Made by a program: the position numbers and the translations under genes. Source: Syntrophomonadaceae bacterium (GTDB lineage: Bacteria > Bacillota > Syntrophomonadia > Syntrophomonadales > Syntrophothermaceae). From it: 51,768 bases of DNA. Where the stretch lies: positions 1 to 51,768 of the forward strand of contig JAAZLJ010000089.1 of NCBI GenBank assembly GCA_012799365.1. The letters are read 5' to 3'. The notes beneath the pieces are model-generated. The model had not been told where the DNA came from. It was given only the letters and a program-made list of their open reading frames with translations, and searched no databases. This document shows, piece after piece, positions 43,295 to 51,623 of this stretch. The number at the start of each line of letters is the position of its first letter. Within the stretch, counting starts at the first letter, position 1.

Positions 43295-44152
43295 ATGAAA
43301 AAAAGTTTTAATCAATTCACCGGTTCAGCCAAATACATCGCCAGTGAAGAACTGCGCAATGCAGTTAATGTAGCTATAGCGCTGGGCAAGCCATTGCTCA
43401 TAAAAGGTGAACCCGGTACAGGTAAGACTATGCTGGCTGAGAGTATAGCGGAATCCTTAAACAAGGAACTAATTGTATGGAATATAAAATCTACCACCAA
43501 GGCTCAGGATGGTCTTTACGTTTATGACACCGTACAGCGTCTGTATGACAGCCAGTTCCAGGATCATGATGTCAGTGATATCAAGCAGTACATCAAACTG
43601 GGCAAATTAGGTGAGGCTTTTGTCAGTCAGGAACAGGTGGTTTTACTGATCGACGAGATTGACAAGGCGGACCTGGAGTTTCCTAATGACCTGCTGTGGG
43701 AATTGGATCAGATGAGTTTTTATATACCGGAAACCAAAGAAACCATCACGGCTGTACATCGGCCCATCGTTATCATCACCAGCAATGCGGAAAAAGAGCT
43801 GCCTGATGCCTTCCTGCGCCGCTGTATATTTCATTATATAGAGTTTCCGGATGTGAAGCGAATGAAGGAGATAATCAAGGTTCATTTTGATAACCTGGAT
43901 CGCAAACTGTTAGAACAGTGTTTGGAGACTTTCTACTGGATACGTAATTTTGATAACCTGCAGAAAAAACCCAGTACCAGTGAACTGCTGGATTGGTTGC
44001 AGGCTCTGGTTCTGGGTGGCATACATCCCCGTAAAATCGGGGAGGAAATTCCTTTCCTGGGGGTTCTGTTAAAAAAGAATCAGGATCTGGACGCCCTGCT
44101 TTGGAACGTTAAGAATCCTCGTGCTGCCAAACGCTCTTCGTTTTACCGTTAA
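43295..44152 (+). CDS. MoxR-family AAA+ ATPase
   Basis: 285 residues. Walker A IKGEPGTGKTMLAE, Walker B VVLLIDEIDKADLEFPNDLL and sensor 1 IVIITSNAEKELPDAF (Arg finger region FLRRCIF) are clear. Single AAA+ module, as in MoxR proteins that pair with VWA proteins to insert metals or remodel enzymes. ATG 43295 with AGGGAAG upstream. The VWA gene starts 21 bases after its stop, a classic MoxR-VWA pair. Target not visible here. Confidence 0.9.
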   Translation: MKKSFNQFTGSAKYIASEELRNAVNVAIALGKPLLIKGEPGTGKTMLAESIAESLNKELIVWNIKSTTKAQDGLYVYDTVQRLYDSQFQDHDVSDIKQYIKLGKLGEAFVSQEQVVLLIDEIDKADLEFPNDLLWELDQMSFYIPETKETITAVHRPIVIITSNAEKELPDAFLRRCIFHYIEFPDVKRMKEIIKVHFDNLDRKLLEQCLETFYWIRNFDNLQKKPSTSELLDWLQALVLGGIHPRKIGEEIPFLGVLLKKNQDLDALLWNVKNPRAAKRSSFYR

Positions 44153-44173
44153 GCAGAACGGAGGTTCAAGACA

Positions 44174-45370
44174 TTGTTTACCGAATTTTTCTTCGAGCTT
44201 CGCGCTCAGGGGGTTCCCGTGTCTATGAACGAGTGGTACACCTTGCTGGAAGCCCTGGAGCGGGGTATGGCTTACTCAAGCCTTATCGGGTTTTATTATC
44301 TGTGTCGGGCGGTACTGATAAAATCAGAAGCCTATTATGATAAGTTTGACCTGGCCTTTGCCCGGTTTTTTGAAGGGGTGGAAACCCCGGAGGATCTGCC
44401 GGAACAGATCTGGGAATGGTTGGAACGGGAACTGCCGAACGACCATACCGTAAGGATGCTGGGAGATCTGAAACAGTATGATCTGGATACCTTGAAGCAA
44501 ATGCTGGCAGAACGTCTGGCCGAGCAGACAGAGGAACATCATGGGGGAAATTATTGGGTAGGAACCGGCGGTACTTCACCTTTTGGTCATTCCGGTTATC
44601 ACCCGGGGGGCATTCGCCTGGGTGGGGAATCACAAAATCGTTCCGCAGTTAAAGTAGCCGCCGAGCGTCGTTTTTATGAGTTTCGGGACGATGAAACCCT
44701 GGATACCCGCCAGTTCCAGATGGCCCTGCGCAAGCTGCGTCAGTTTACCACCCGTTTGGAAGGGGCCAAAACCGAACTGGATCTGGATGAGACCATTGAG
44801 GCCACCGGCAAGAACGCCGGGCGTTTGGAGTTGGTATGGACCCGTCCCCGTCAAAACGCTATAAAGGTGCTGCTGCTAATGGACTCGGGTGGTTCTATGC
44901 TGTCTTACAGTCAGCTCTGTAATCAGCTATTCATGGCGGTAAACCGTTCTACTCATTTTAAGGATCTACAGATATTTTATTTTCATAACTGTATATACGA
45001 CTGGCTGTATTTAGACCCGAGCTGTCGCCAGAGTGAAAGCATCAAAACCACTTATGTTTTGAACAGCCTGGACTCTGATTACCGGGTTATCCTGGTGGGT
45101 GATGCCAGTATGGCTCCCAGTGAGCTGGTGCGGGTTGGGGGTATTATTGACTGGGGCCTGTATAACGAAGAACCCGGTCTGACCTGGTTGCAGCGCCTGC
45201 GCCGCCACTTTGAATATGCGGTCTGGCTGAACCCGATTCCGGCCAGGTACTGGAAGTGGGCCGAGGGAGCCTATACCATAAAGCAAATCCGCGAGGTCTT
45301 TCCTATGCATGAACTCACCGTACAGGGACTGGATCAGGCGGTTAAGGCCCTGATGGCCAGAAAACAGTAG
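44174..45370 (+). CDS. VWA (CoxE-like) protein, partner of MoxR
   Basis: 398 residues. The N-terminal helical half (FFFELRAQGVPVSMNEWYTL, YLCRAVLIKSEAYYDKFD) is followed by a VWA domain from about residue 215 (KVLLLMDSGGSMLSYSQLC). The MIDAS is DSGGS rather than DxSxS, a form known in this subfamily. A His/Gly-rich linker (HHGGNYWVGTGGTSPFGHSG) sits between. TTG start nine bases after GGAGG. Works with the MoxR ATPase just upstream on an unidentified substrate. Confidence 0.88.
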   Translation: MFTEFFFELRAQGVPVSMNEWYTLLEALERGMAYSSLIGFYYLCRAVLIKSEAYYDKFDLAFARFFEGVETPEDLPEQIWEWLERELPNDHTVRMLGDLKQYDLDTLKQMLAERLAEQTEEHHGGNYWVGTGGTSPFGHSGYHPGGIRLGGESQNRSAVKVAAERRFYEFRDDETLDTRQFQMALRKLRQFTTRLEGAKTELDLDETIEATGKNAGRLELVWTRPRQNAIKVLLLMDSGGSMLSYSQLCNQLFMAVNRSTHFKDLQIFYFHNCIYDWLYLDPSCRQSESIKTTYVLNSLDSDYRVILVGDASMAPSELVRVGGIIDWGLYNEEPGLTWLQRLRRHFEYAVWLNPIPARYWKWAEGAYTIKQIREVFPMHELTVQGLDQAVKALMARKQ

Positions 45371-45391
45371 ACCATTTGATAAGGAGTAAAC

Positions 45392-46039
45392 ATGGGGTTA
45401 TTGGGGATAGCTGTAACTGCATTTTTGGTGGGCTTATCTGGAGCTGTGGCCCCGGGGCCGTTAATGATAGTAACTCTGGAGAGAGCAGCCAGGTTCGGTT
45501 CGGGAGCCGGTATGAGGGTATGCCTGGGTCATGGTCTGGTGGAAGCGGTGTTGGTGATATTTCTCAGCCTCGGGTTAGGTACAATTCTTGCGCAGCCACG
45601 GCTGGTGGGGATGGTATCGGCCGCCGGAGCCATCGTTTTATTGTGGATGGGAGGTTCTTTAGTACGCGATGCCTACCGGACAGATTTAGTTTTGAATACC
45701 ACTGTTAAGTCGGGTGGTTCTAATTTATCGCTGGGTATGGTCGGAGCCGGAATGGCCGCCACCCTGGGCAATCCTTACTGGTTGGTATGGTGGGCTACGG
45801 TGGGAGCCAGCTATGTGGTTATGGCCAGCCAGTTTCAGGCCCCCGGCCTGGCTGTATTTTTTGGCGGCCATTTCAGTGCAGATGTATTGGTTTTGGGGCT
45901 GGTATCTCTGCTGGCTGCGCGGGGGAGCAGGCTGATAGCGACCGGATGGTACCGGGCACTGTTAACGGTGCTGGGTCTTTTTTTATTGGGAATGGCTGTA
46001 TATTTTGGTTATTCGGCCTGGCAGTTCTGGTATGGGTAA
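45392..46039 (+). CDS. LysE/RhtB-family exporter
   Basis: 215 residues with six hydrophobic helices. SGAVAPGPLMIVTLERAARF matches the LysE signature near the N-terminus; TLGNPYWLVWWATVGASYV is the second conserved helix. Exports amino acids or similar small compounds, substrate unknown. ATG 45392 follows AAGGAG. It is in the same direction as the VWA gene 21 bases upstream, but may be a separate unit. Confidence 0.88.
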   Translation: MGLLGIAVTAFLVGLSGAVAPGPLMIVTLERAARFGSGAGMRVCLGHGLVEAVLVIFLSLGLGTILAQPRLVGMVSAAGAIVLLWMGGSLVRDAYRTDLVLNTTVKSGGSNLSLGMVGAGMAATLGNPYWLVWWATVGASYVVMASQFQAPGLAVFFGGHFSADVLVLGLVSLLAARGSRLIATGWYRALLTVLGLFLLGMAVYFGYSAWQFWYG

Positions 46040-46064
46040 ATTACTGTTTTCATATCTCTGATGG

Positions 46065-46081
46065 TGATACCATTGGTATCA
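46065..46081. promoter_or_regulatory. 17-base palindrome before purC
   Basis: TGATACCA-T-TGGTATCA, a perfect palindrome with one central base, 46 bases before the purC start. It does not resemble a PurBox. Operator or remnant of the GATACC(G/A)-type repeat piece. Confidence 0.35.
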
Positions 46082-46126
46082 TGAGTATGTAGTGGGTAAG
46101 ATAAACATTAAAGGGGGTATTCTCAG

Positions 46127-46807
46127 GTGAAAAAGGTATATGAGGGGAAAACCAAAGCCGTGTATGAACTGGAAAGCGGGAAATATTTGTTACACTTCAA
46201 AGATGACGTGACCGGAGAGGACGGAAACATGGATCCAGGTGGTAATTTTGTCGTGGGCAAGCTGGAAGGTAAAGGCCAGGCGTCTTTAAGAATGTCTTGC
46301 CATTTTTTCGAGCTGCTCAAACAGCACGATATACCCACCCACTACATTGAAGCGGATTTGGACAAGAATATGATGGCGGTCAGGAAGGCAGAAATGTTCG
46401 GACAGGGGCTGGAGGTTATCTGCCGCTATCGAGCGTACGGTAGTTTTATGCGGCGTTATGGGAAGTATGCTCAGGAGTCTCAACCTCTCGATGCTCTGGT
46501 TGAGATAACCTTGAAAGACGATGAACGGGGAGATCCCCTTATCAATGATGAAGCTTTAGTACAGTTGGGACTGATGAATCCCGACGAATTAGAATATATT
46601 AAAAATCTGACCCGCAGAATAGCCGGTATCATACGAGATGATCTAATGCGGCATGGGCTGGAACTGGTGGATATCAAGTTTGAGTTCGGGCGTATCGAGG
46701 GAGAGATCGTTCTCATTGACGATATTTCCGGCGATAATATGCGGGTATTCAAGGACGGGGTGCAGATTGAACCGCGGGAACTGGCGAAAATGGTGGGTAA
46801 CGAGTAG
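46127..46807 (+). CDS. purC: phosphoribosylaminoimidazole-succinocarboxamide synthase
   Basis: 226 residues, close to the short bacterial form. [27 protein letters not shown] starts as the family does; [27 protein letters not shown] and [25 protein letters not shown] are conserved. Makes SAICAR from CAIR and aspartate in purine synthesis. GTG start with GGGGG upstream. No other pur genes in view, so it is separated from the usual pur operon. Confidence 0.97.
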   Translation: MKKVYEGKTKAVYELESGKYLLHFKDDVTGEDGNMDPGGNFVVGKLEGKGQASLRMSCHFFELLKQHDIPTHYIEADLDKNMMAVRKAEMFGQGLEVICRYRAYGSFMRRYGKYAQESQPLDALVEITLKDDERGDPLINDEALVQLGLMNPDELEYIKNLTRRIAGIIRDDLMRHGLELVDIKFEFGRIEGEIVLIDDISGDNMRVFKDGVQIEPRELAKMVGNE

Positions 46808-46842
46808 ACGACTTGAGCAGGGGACGAAAGGGGGAATGCGTA

Positions 46843-47424
46843 ATGTCGAAACGGAGGAAGCGGTCCCAGAGCAAAACTCCTTCGCCGGAGGAGCAAAAGA
46901 AGAAATACATAGTAACTGGTATCGCGATTCTGGTGGCTGTTCTGCTGGCAGTGGTGATTGGAGTGGCTGCTAATAAATCGGAGGTGGGAACTATGCGTGA
47001 GGTAACTATTGAAACCGAGCAGGGCCAGATAGGGATCGAAGTTTACCCGGACCTGATGCCCGTAACCGTGGGTAATTTTGAAAAGCTGGTACAGTCGAAG
47101 TTCTACGACGGACTGGCTTTCCATCGGGTGGAGGATTGGGTTATTCAGGGTGGAGACCCTAAAGGGGATGGTACCGGCGGTCCGGGTTGGACCATTCCGT
47201 TAGAGACCAATCCCCAGCTCAAGAACGTTAAGGGTGCGGTAGCTATGGCTCGTGCCCAGGACCCTGATTCTGCTGGCTCGCAGTTCTATATTTTAAAACA
47301 AGATGCTTCCTGGTTGGATGGGGAATATGCCGTCTTTGGTCAGGTAACCAGGGGTATGGAAGTGGTCGAAAAGATAAAAGCCGGTGACAAAATGACTTCG
47401 GTTAAATTTGACCAGAAGAAGTAA
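46843..47424 (+). CDS. membrane-anchored cyclophilin (peptidyl-prolyl isomerase)
   Basis: 193 residues from ATG 46843 (GGGGG eight bases upstream). A basic N-terminus is followed by one hydrophobic helix ([20 protein letters not shown]), then a cyclophilin domain: [40 protein letters not shown] and [24 protein letters not shown]. Acts on folding of exported proteins outside the membrane. A strong terminator follows. Confidence 0.94.
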   Translation: MSKRRKRSQSKTPSPEEQKKKYIVTGIAILVAVLLAVVIGVAANKSEVGTMREVTIETEQGQIGIEVYPDLMPVTVGNFEKLVQSKFYDGLAFHRVEDWVIQGGDPKGDGTGGPGWTIPLETNPQLKNVKGAVAMARAQDPDSAGSQFYILKQDASWLDGEYAVFGQVTRGMEVVEKIKAGDKMTSVKFDQKK

Positions 47425-47426
47425 AA

Positions 47427-47464
47427 ACAAGTCCGGGACAGTTCCCGGACTTGTTTTATTTTTC
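47427..47464. terminator. terminator between cyclophilin and trmO
   Basis: ACAAGTCCGGGA (47427-47438) pairs with TCCCGGACTTGT (47443-47454), loop of four, then TTTATTTTT. Ends the cyclophilin transcript; the convergent trmO gene stops within it. Confidence 0.93.
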
Positions 47465-47875
47465 CTGCCAATTAGTTTGGTAATGTCTGATGGCTTCATC
47501 ATCCAACCATTTAATGTCCACTACCGGGGTACCATCGATGGCATCAAGGCCGATTACCTTCAATATACGTTCCTGCCTTTCTACCAATCTTACCACAGAG
47601 AGTCCAATGGGGTTGGGGCGATCGGGGGAGCGGGTGGCAAAAACTCCGGTCAATTCGCCCTGTCCGCGCGGATGAACCTGCAGGGTTTCGCGAACTCCCA
47701 AATGGATCCAGTAGAGAACAATCAGGTGTTTATGTTTCTCGATGCGGTACAGACCCGGGGTGAACTCCGGGTAGATCTCAATAGTACAAATGGCATCTGA
47801 CAGGTGCCACTGACGGGGAGTCTCCTTGCGGTTTTGATAAGGGGAGCGGATCACTCCTATTTCTCTAAGTAACAA
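47456..47875 (-). CDS. trmO: tRNA (t6A37) N6-methyltransferase TrmO (TsaA/YaeB family)
   Basis: 139 residues. IGVIRSPYQNRKETPRQ, HLIVLYWIHLG and GVFATRSPDRPNPIGLSVVR are diagnostic of the VirR/TsaA family; TrmO methylates N6-threonylcarbamoyladenosine in some tRNAs, using SAM. It lacks the extra C-terminal domain of the E. coli enzyme. TTG start with GGAGGAGG upstream. Convergent to the cyclophilin. Confidence 0.9.
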   Translation of the reverse strand: MLLREIGVIRSPYQNRKETPRQWHLSDAICTIEIYPEFTPGLYRIEKHKHLIVLYWIHLGVRETLQVHPRGQGELTGVFATRSPDRPNPIGLSVVRLVERQERILKVIGLDAIDGTPVVDIKWLDDEAIRHYQTNWQEK

Positions 47876-47996
47876 ACTACCTCCTCCTCTCTGGTTTGGC
47901 CTTAAGGTGGGGTCTCGTCTAATTGTTTGTTCGTAAAATAGTCCGATAATTTGTTAAATATATGGTGCCAACCTTCAATATATCACCAGAAATTCA

Positions 47997-48110
47997 TGAT
48001 ACCGATGGTGTTATGGAGTTGTGATAACCCGCTGGCTCCGGATTTGTAGACCGCGTTCATCGGCATTTAGCTGCGGTTTTAAATCTATTTTTATTTCAGC
48101 AAAGGGTTTT
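47997..48110. repeat. dispersed repeat copy
   Basis: GATACCGATGGTGTTATGG, then GAGTTGTGATAACCCGCTGG-CTCCGG, then GCGTTCATCGGCATTTAGCTG and GCGGTTTTAAATC. Parts of the same family as the copies at 1790 and 43060. Together with the direct repeat after it, this fills much of the 540-base gap before the CapA gene; no gene is seen there. Confidence 0.6.
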
Positions 48111-48263
48111 ACGGTCTGGCTTATCCTTCTCTGCCGGTCCTGGTATTTCCTGCACGTGGATATACCCTTCTTAACTTTGCGAGCACAGATTAGGAAACAA
48201 TGGCAATAAACCGGAAAAAAGGAAGGTAGGCAGGCATTTTATAAGAGGGATATCCAACCGCGG

Positions 48264-48351
48264 TGGCGAACTTCCAAATAGATAAAGAGAACGCAGGGTA
48301 TTGCATCGCGATAGTGATGTCGAGGATATGGCGAACTTCCGAGTAGATAAA
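48264..48351 (+). repeat. 23-base direct repeat pair
   Basis: TGGCGAACTTCC[A]A[A]TAGATAAA at 48264-48286 and the same with two A-to-G changes at 48329-48351, 65 bases apart. Both lie upstream of the CapA start. Function unknown. Confidence 0.6.
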
Positions 48352-48417
48352 AAAGCTGTACAGTACATGACAGGATTGTTGGTTTTCGTTAACCAGTGGT
48401 TGCTGATAAGGGAGGTA

Positions 48418-49530
48418 ATGGCACTGAAACGCCTGGCTATTTTGTTATTATTCCTGATGATTATATTGGGAGTAGCTGCCTGTGAACCAGAGCAGCATCA
48501 GCAGTCGGAACCGGTGGCGGTGGTAGAGCCTGAGCCGGAAGTAGAATCGGTGAAACTGGCAGCAGTGGGAGATGTGATGCTGGCCCGCAAGGTTGATCGC
48601 TTGATGAGAAGCGGTGGCGACGATTATCCATTTGCAAAACTGGGCCAGGAGCTGCAAGAGGCTGACCTGGCTTTTGCCAATCTGGAATCGCCTCTATCGG
48701 CTCGGGGAGAACCCATGCCCGGGAAAGGTATTTGTTTCCGGGGTCGGCCGGAAATGGTGGCCCGACTTGCCCAGGCTGGTTTTGACGTGGTCAGTATTGC
48801 CAATAACCATGCCCTGGATTATGATGAGCCGGCTTTTCTGGATACGCTTGATTTGTTAACTGCGGCGGGCATAAAAGCTGTAGGAGGAGGCAAAAACATC
48901 ACTGAGGCCCGCCAGCCCGTTATAATCGAGCGTAAGGGGTTGAAGATTGGTTTCTTGGCCTACACCGACTATGCCGACATATATTTCCATAATCGTTATC
49001 CCCGCAGGTTTCAGGCCACCGACGAGATTTCAGGGGTGGCTCCCCTGGTGGAAGCCGAGATCAGAGAGGATATTGCTGCTCTGCGGGAGCAGGTGGATAT
49101 ACTGGTGGTCTCCTTACATTGGGGGCTCGAGTATGTACATGAGACTGATGCTGCACGGCGTCAGCTGGCCCATACGCTGATTGATGATGGAGCTGACATT
49201 ATACTGGGGCACCATCCTCATGTCTTACAGGGTATCGAGAGCTATAATGATGGGCTTATCGCTTATAGCCTGGGGAATTTCATTTTTGACCAGAACCAAA
49301 AGCTATCCACTCGTCAGGGTCTTATGCTGGAGGTGGAATTAACTCCCCAGGGGGTAGGGAAAGCGACGATTTATCCGGTATTTATCGATGAAAGTCAGCC
49401 CCGGATAGTCTCGGGTGAAGAGGCTCAGGACATCCTGGACCTGGTACAAAAACTATCAGAGGATCTGGATACTATATTAGAGGTAAATCAGGAAGGGAAC
49501 TTGAGCGTGACGACAGATCCTTCATTTTAG
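48418..49530 (+). CDS. CapA-family lipoprotein
   Basis: 370 residues from ATG 48418. Lipoprotein signal ALKRLAILLLFLMIILGVAAC with the lipobox Cys, a Gln/Glu/Pro-rich linker, then a CapA (PgsA-type) metallophosphatase-like domain: KLAAVGDVMLARKVDRLM, LAFANLESPLSARGEP, FDVVSIANNHALDYDEPAF, VSLHWGLEYVHETDA and ADIILGHHPHVLQG. Family members help build or export polyglutamate or act as phosphoesterases. The RBS GGGAGG is only two bases from the ATG, which is unusual; an upstream extension into the repeat is unlikely. Confidence 0.9.
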   Translation: MALKRLAILLLFLMIILGVAACEPEQHQQSEPVAVVEPEPEVESVKLAAVGDVMLARKVDRLMRSGGDDYPFAKLGQELQEADLAFANLESPLSARGEPMPGKGICFRGRPEMVARLAQAGFDVVSIANNHALDYDEPAFLDTLDLLTAAGIKAVGGGKNITEARQPVIIERKGLKIGFLAYTDYADIYFHNRYPRRFQATDEISGVAPLVEAEIREDIAALREQVDILVVSLHWGLEYVHETDAARRQLAHTLIDDGADIILGHHPHVLQGIESYNDGLIAYSLGNFIFDQNQKLSTRQGLMLEVELTPQGVGKATIYPVFIDESQPRIVSGEEAQDILDLVQKLSEDLDTILEVNQEGNLSVTTDPSF

Positions 49531-49562
49531 TAAAAACCCCCGCTTTGTTTAACGGATTTTTA

Positions 49563-49590
49563 ACCCACTATATATAGTGGGTCTTTTTAT
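49563..49590 (+). terminator. terminator after CapA
   Basis: ACCCACTA (49563-49570) pairs with TAGTGGGT (49575-49582) and CTTTTTATTT follows. Confidence 0.88.
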
Positions 49591-49699
49591 TTCATACACT
49601 ACAGGTTCTTTACCCCATGGTATAATATAATCAGCAAGGATAATATTGTAATTTGTTTGAGGACGGTTGGTAAACAACCAAAATGAAAGGATGGTGCTG

Positions 49700-50683
49700 T
49701 TGTTGAAGAAAAAGATATTGATTTCCACTTTAGTATTATTGATGGCTGTTTTTGTGTTTACTCCTGTAGGACTGCATGATCCAATATTGGCTGAAAACAC
49801 TCAAGTAGACGTATATGAAGACAAGGAACTGGTCAAAAGTGTAGTTTTTAAAATCGGAGCACCTGAATATTTTGTTAATGGCGAAACTCCGGGGGTAAAA
49901 ATGGATGCAAAGCCCTTTATTAAAAGCAGCAGAACCTTTGTTCCGGTACGATACTTGGGTTACGCCCTGGGCCTGAATGAACAGGATATTTCCTGGGACG
50001 ACCCGACCAAAACCGTAGGTCTGGAAGGCAAATCTTATTTACAATTAGTCATTGGCAGCAAGGTTATGAAGTCTGATGGTGTTTCTCAGAAAATGGACGT
50101 AGCTCCATTGATTAAGAAAGATCCGGCAGAAAGAACCTATCTTCCGGCCCGGTATGTAGCAGAAGGACTGGGCTATGAAGTTGACTGGGACGATGCTAAT
50201 AAGATAGTAGTCTGCTGGCCTAAAGGAGAAACAAAACCAGATATTAGTTCGGTGGTAGAGTATATAGACCAGAAGGCAGAGAAGCCTCCGGTGGAAAAGC
50301 CGATAACAGAAAGACCCGAACCGATACTCAATAACCAGGGTAGATTGGTAATAGAACAGAGAAAACAGTTTAGAAAAGAACTAGAAAAAACCATAGTAAT
50401 GGATAAAGAGAACAATACGATTAGTTTTTACCTGCCAGTGTTACCCGAAGGATTTGAATGGGATATAGGGTTAAATCAACACTTTGGGCCTAGTCCGGAT
50501 GACAGTGTATATATAGTAGGTAGAGAAAGACTGGCTGACGGTAAAACCTATGTCTTTGACGATATCAGATACAATGAAATGGATAGAGGTTACTTTACTT
50601 TCGGGGTTTGCAAAAAAGGATTTGTTAGAAGTGATTCTACGGCTTTGTTTTTAAAGACTGGCGAAATTCAGTACCGGGATTAG
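49700..50683 (+). CDS. secreted protein with copper amine oxidase-like stalk domain
   Basis: About 328 residues. Signal peptide (KKKILISTLVLLMAVFVFTP), then a stalk/copper amine oxidase N-terminal-like domain with two repeats: MDAKPFIKSSRTFVPVRYLG, YALGLNEQDISWDDPTKTV and YLPARYVAEGLGYEVDWDDA. A Pro/Glu linker and a C-terminal region (FYLPVLPEGFEWDIGLNQHF) follow, not recognised. Probably a surface protein. Start is TTG 49700 by spacing from AAAGG; ATG 49691 is too close. Base use looks more AT-rich than the genes to the left. Confidence 0.8.
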   Translation: MLKKKILISTLVLLMAVFVFTPVGLHDPILAENTQVDVYEDKELVKSVVFKIGAPEYFVNGETPGVKMDAKPFIKSSRTFVPVRYLGYALGLNEQDISWDDPTKTVGLEGKSYLQLVIGSKVMKSDGVSQKMDVAPLIKKDPAERTYLPARYVAEGLGYEVDWDDANKIVVCWPKGETKPDISSVVEYIDQKAEKPPVEKPITERPEPILNNQGRLVIEQRKQFRKELEKTIVMDKENNTISFYLPVLPEGFEWDIGLNQHFGPSPDDSVYIVGRERLADGKTYVFDDIRYNEMDRGYFTFGVCKKGFVRSDSTALFLKTGEIQYRD

Positions 50684-50704
50684 GCATGAAGGGAACTTGA
50701 TAAT

Positions 50705-51100
50705 ATGAAAAAAATAGCCTCAATTATATTTATATGCATGTTTATGGTGGCATCGGTTGTAACAGCCGATGCCTATGCTTTGGAGAAAGAAAAGATCGAG
50801 TTTGGAGAAATAAACATTCCGAGTGGGTATTCGGAGGTAGCTTCCCACGATGTCTTATCAGGTTTTCAATTGTGGCATTACAGTGGGGGCTATTGGGGGA
50901 ACGAAACCTATGGCATCAAACTGATGGACAAAGACGTAGCGAAGAAAATAAAATATGACGGCATAATCGACTATACGCATCCAATAACCGTCAAAAAAGA
51001 CCTGCCCAATAAAGTAAAGGAATATGTAAATAATGATGGCAATATAAGCGAAAAGTCAGGCACTCTTCATTTTAAACAAGGATTTATCGGTGTTGCATAG
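50705..51100 (+). CDS. small secreted protein, function unknown
   Basis: 131 residues. Signal peptide KKIASIIFICMFMVASVVTA ending near ADAYA, mature part beginning LEKEKIEFGEINIPSGYSE. No family recognised. Contains aromatic-rich LWHYSGGYWGNETYG and a Lys-rich tail. A weak AAGGGAAC lies upstream. It is 21 bases after the stalk protein and 23 before the next secreted ORF, so a small operon of exported proteins is likely. Confidence 0.65.
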   Translation: MKKIASIIFICMFMVASVVTADAYALEKEKIEFGEINIPSGYSEVASHDVLSGFQLWHYSGGYWGNETYGIKLMDKDVAKKIKYDGIIDYTHPITVKKDLPNKVKEYVNNDGNISEKSGTLHFKQGFIGVA

Positions 51101-51123
51101 AATATCCAAAGGAGGGAAAGTTA

Positions 51124-51417
51124 TTGAGAAAAATTGTTGTTTGGTGTCTAGTAATGTTATTGGTTTTAGGAACAACAGGAACGGCTTTAAGTGCGGAGCC
51201 TAAAATACTGGCAAATGGGCAGAAAGCATTTTGTAGTGTGTCGCCCGGGCTGGTAAACAACCAAGTCGTAGTGCCTATTAGTGACATGGCTCCGAATCTA
51301 AAATGCTCCGTGGGGTGGGACAGAACAGGGGCCTTTTATAACACAAAGAAGGTTGTTGCACAAAAATATGCAGTGGTATTGGATAGGCAAGAAATACTCG
51401 CCCTATGGATTGCATGA
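51124..51417 (+). CDS. short secreted stalk-domain protein, probably truncated
   Basis: 97 residues. Signal peptide KIVVWCLVMLLVLGTTGTALS, then a single stalk-like repeat (LVNNQVVVPISDMAPNLKC, VGWDRTGAFYNTKKVV) that stops before the usual second repeat. TTG start ten bases after GGAGGG. Family members are normally much longer, so this may be a broken gene, though RBS and signal peptide are intact. Confidence 0.6.
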   Translation: MRKIVVWCLVMLLVLGTTGTALSAEPKILANGQKAFCSVSPGLVNNQVVVPISDMAPNLKCSVGWDRTGAFYNTKKVVAQKYAVVLDRQEILALWIA

Positions 51418-51623
51418 CCTGTTAGTAATTGCTAATATAGTGATAATATGCAGCAACATGTTTTTTGTTTTGTCCTCTTAGCCAGTCGTTCACCAAGCAA
51501 AAAATTTTAGTTTGTTGAAACTGCAGCAACAACGTTTCCCCGGTTTACCTGATGGGCCGCTCAGACGTTCCAACCAGGCAGTTGTTGCTTCCTAGAGCAT
51601 TGAGACGGGACGGAGGCATTATA
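51418..51623. other. intergenic region with possible structured leader
   Basis: No gene is visible. AGCAACAAC (51525-51533) is complementary to GTTGTTGCT (51581-51589) with 47 bases between, just before the next start; a leader fold is possible but fits no riboswitch class that I recognise. Confidence 0.35.

Noticed and set aside
48301-48417. In-frame N-terminal extension of the CapA protein
   Set aside because: It runs through the direct repeat, has no RBS, and would hide the lipoprotein signal that starts at 48418.
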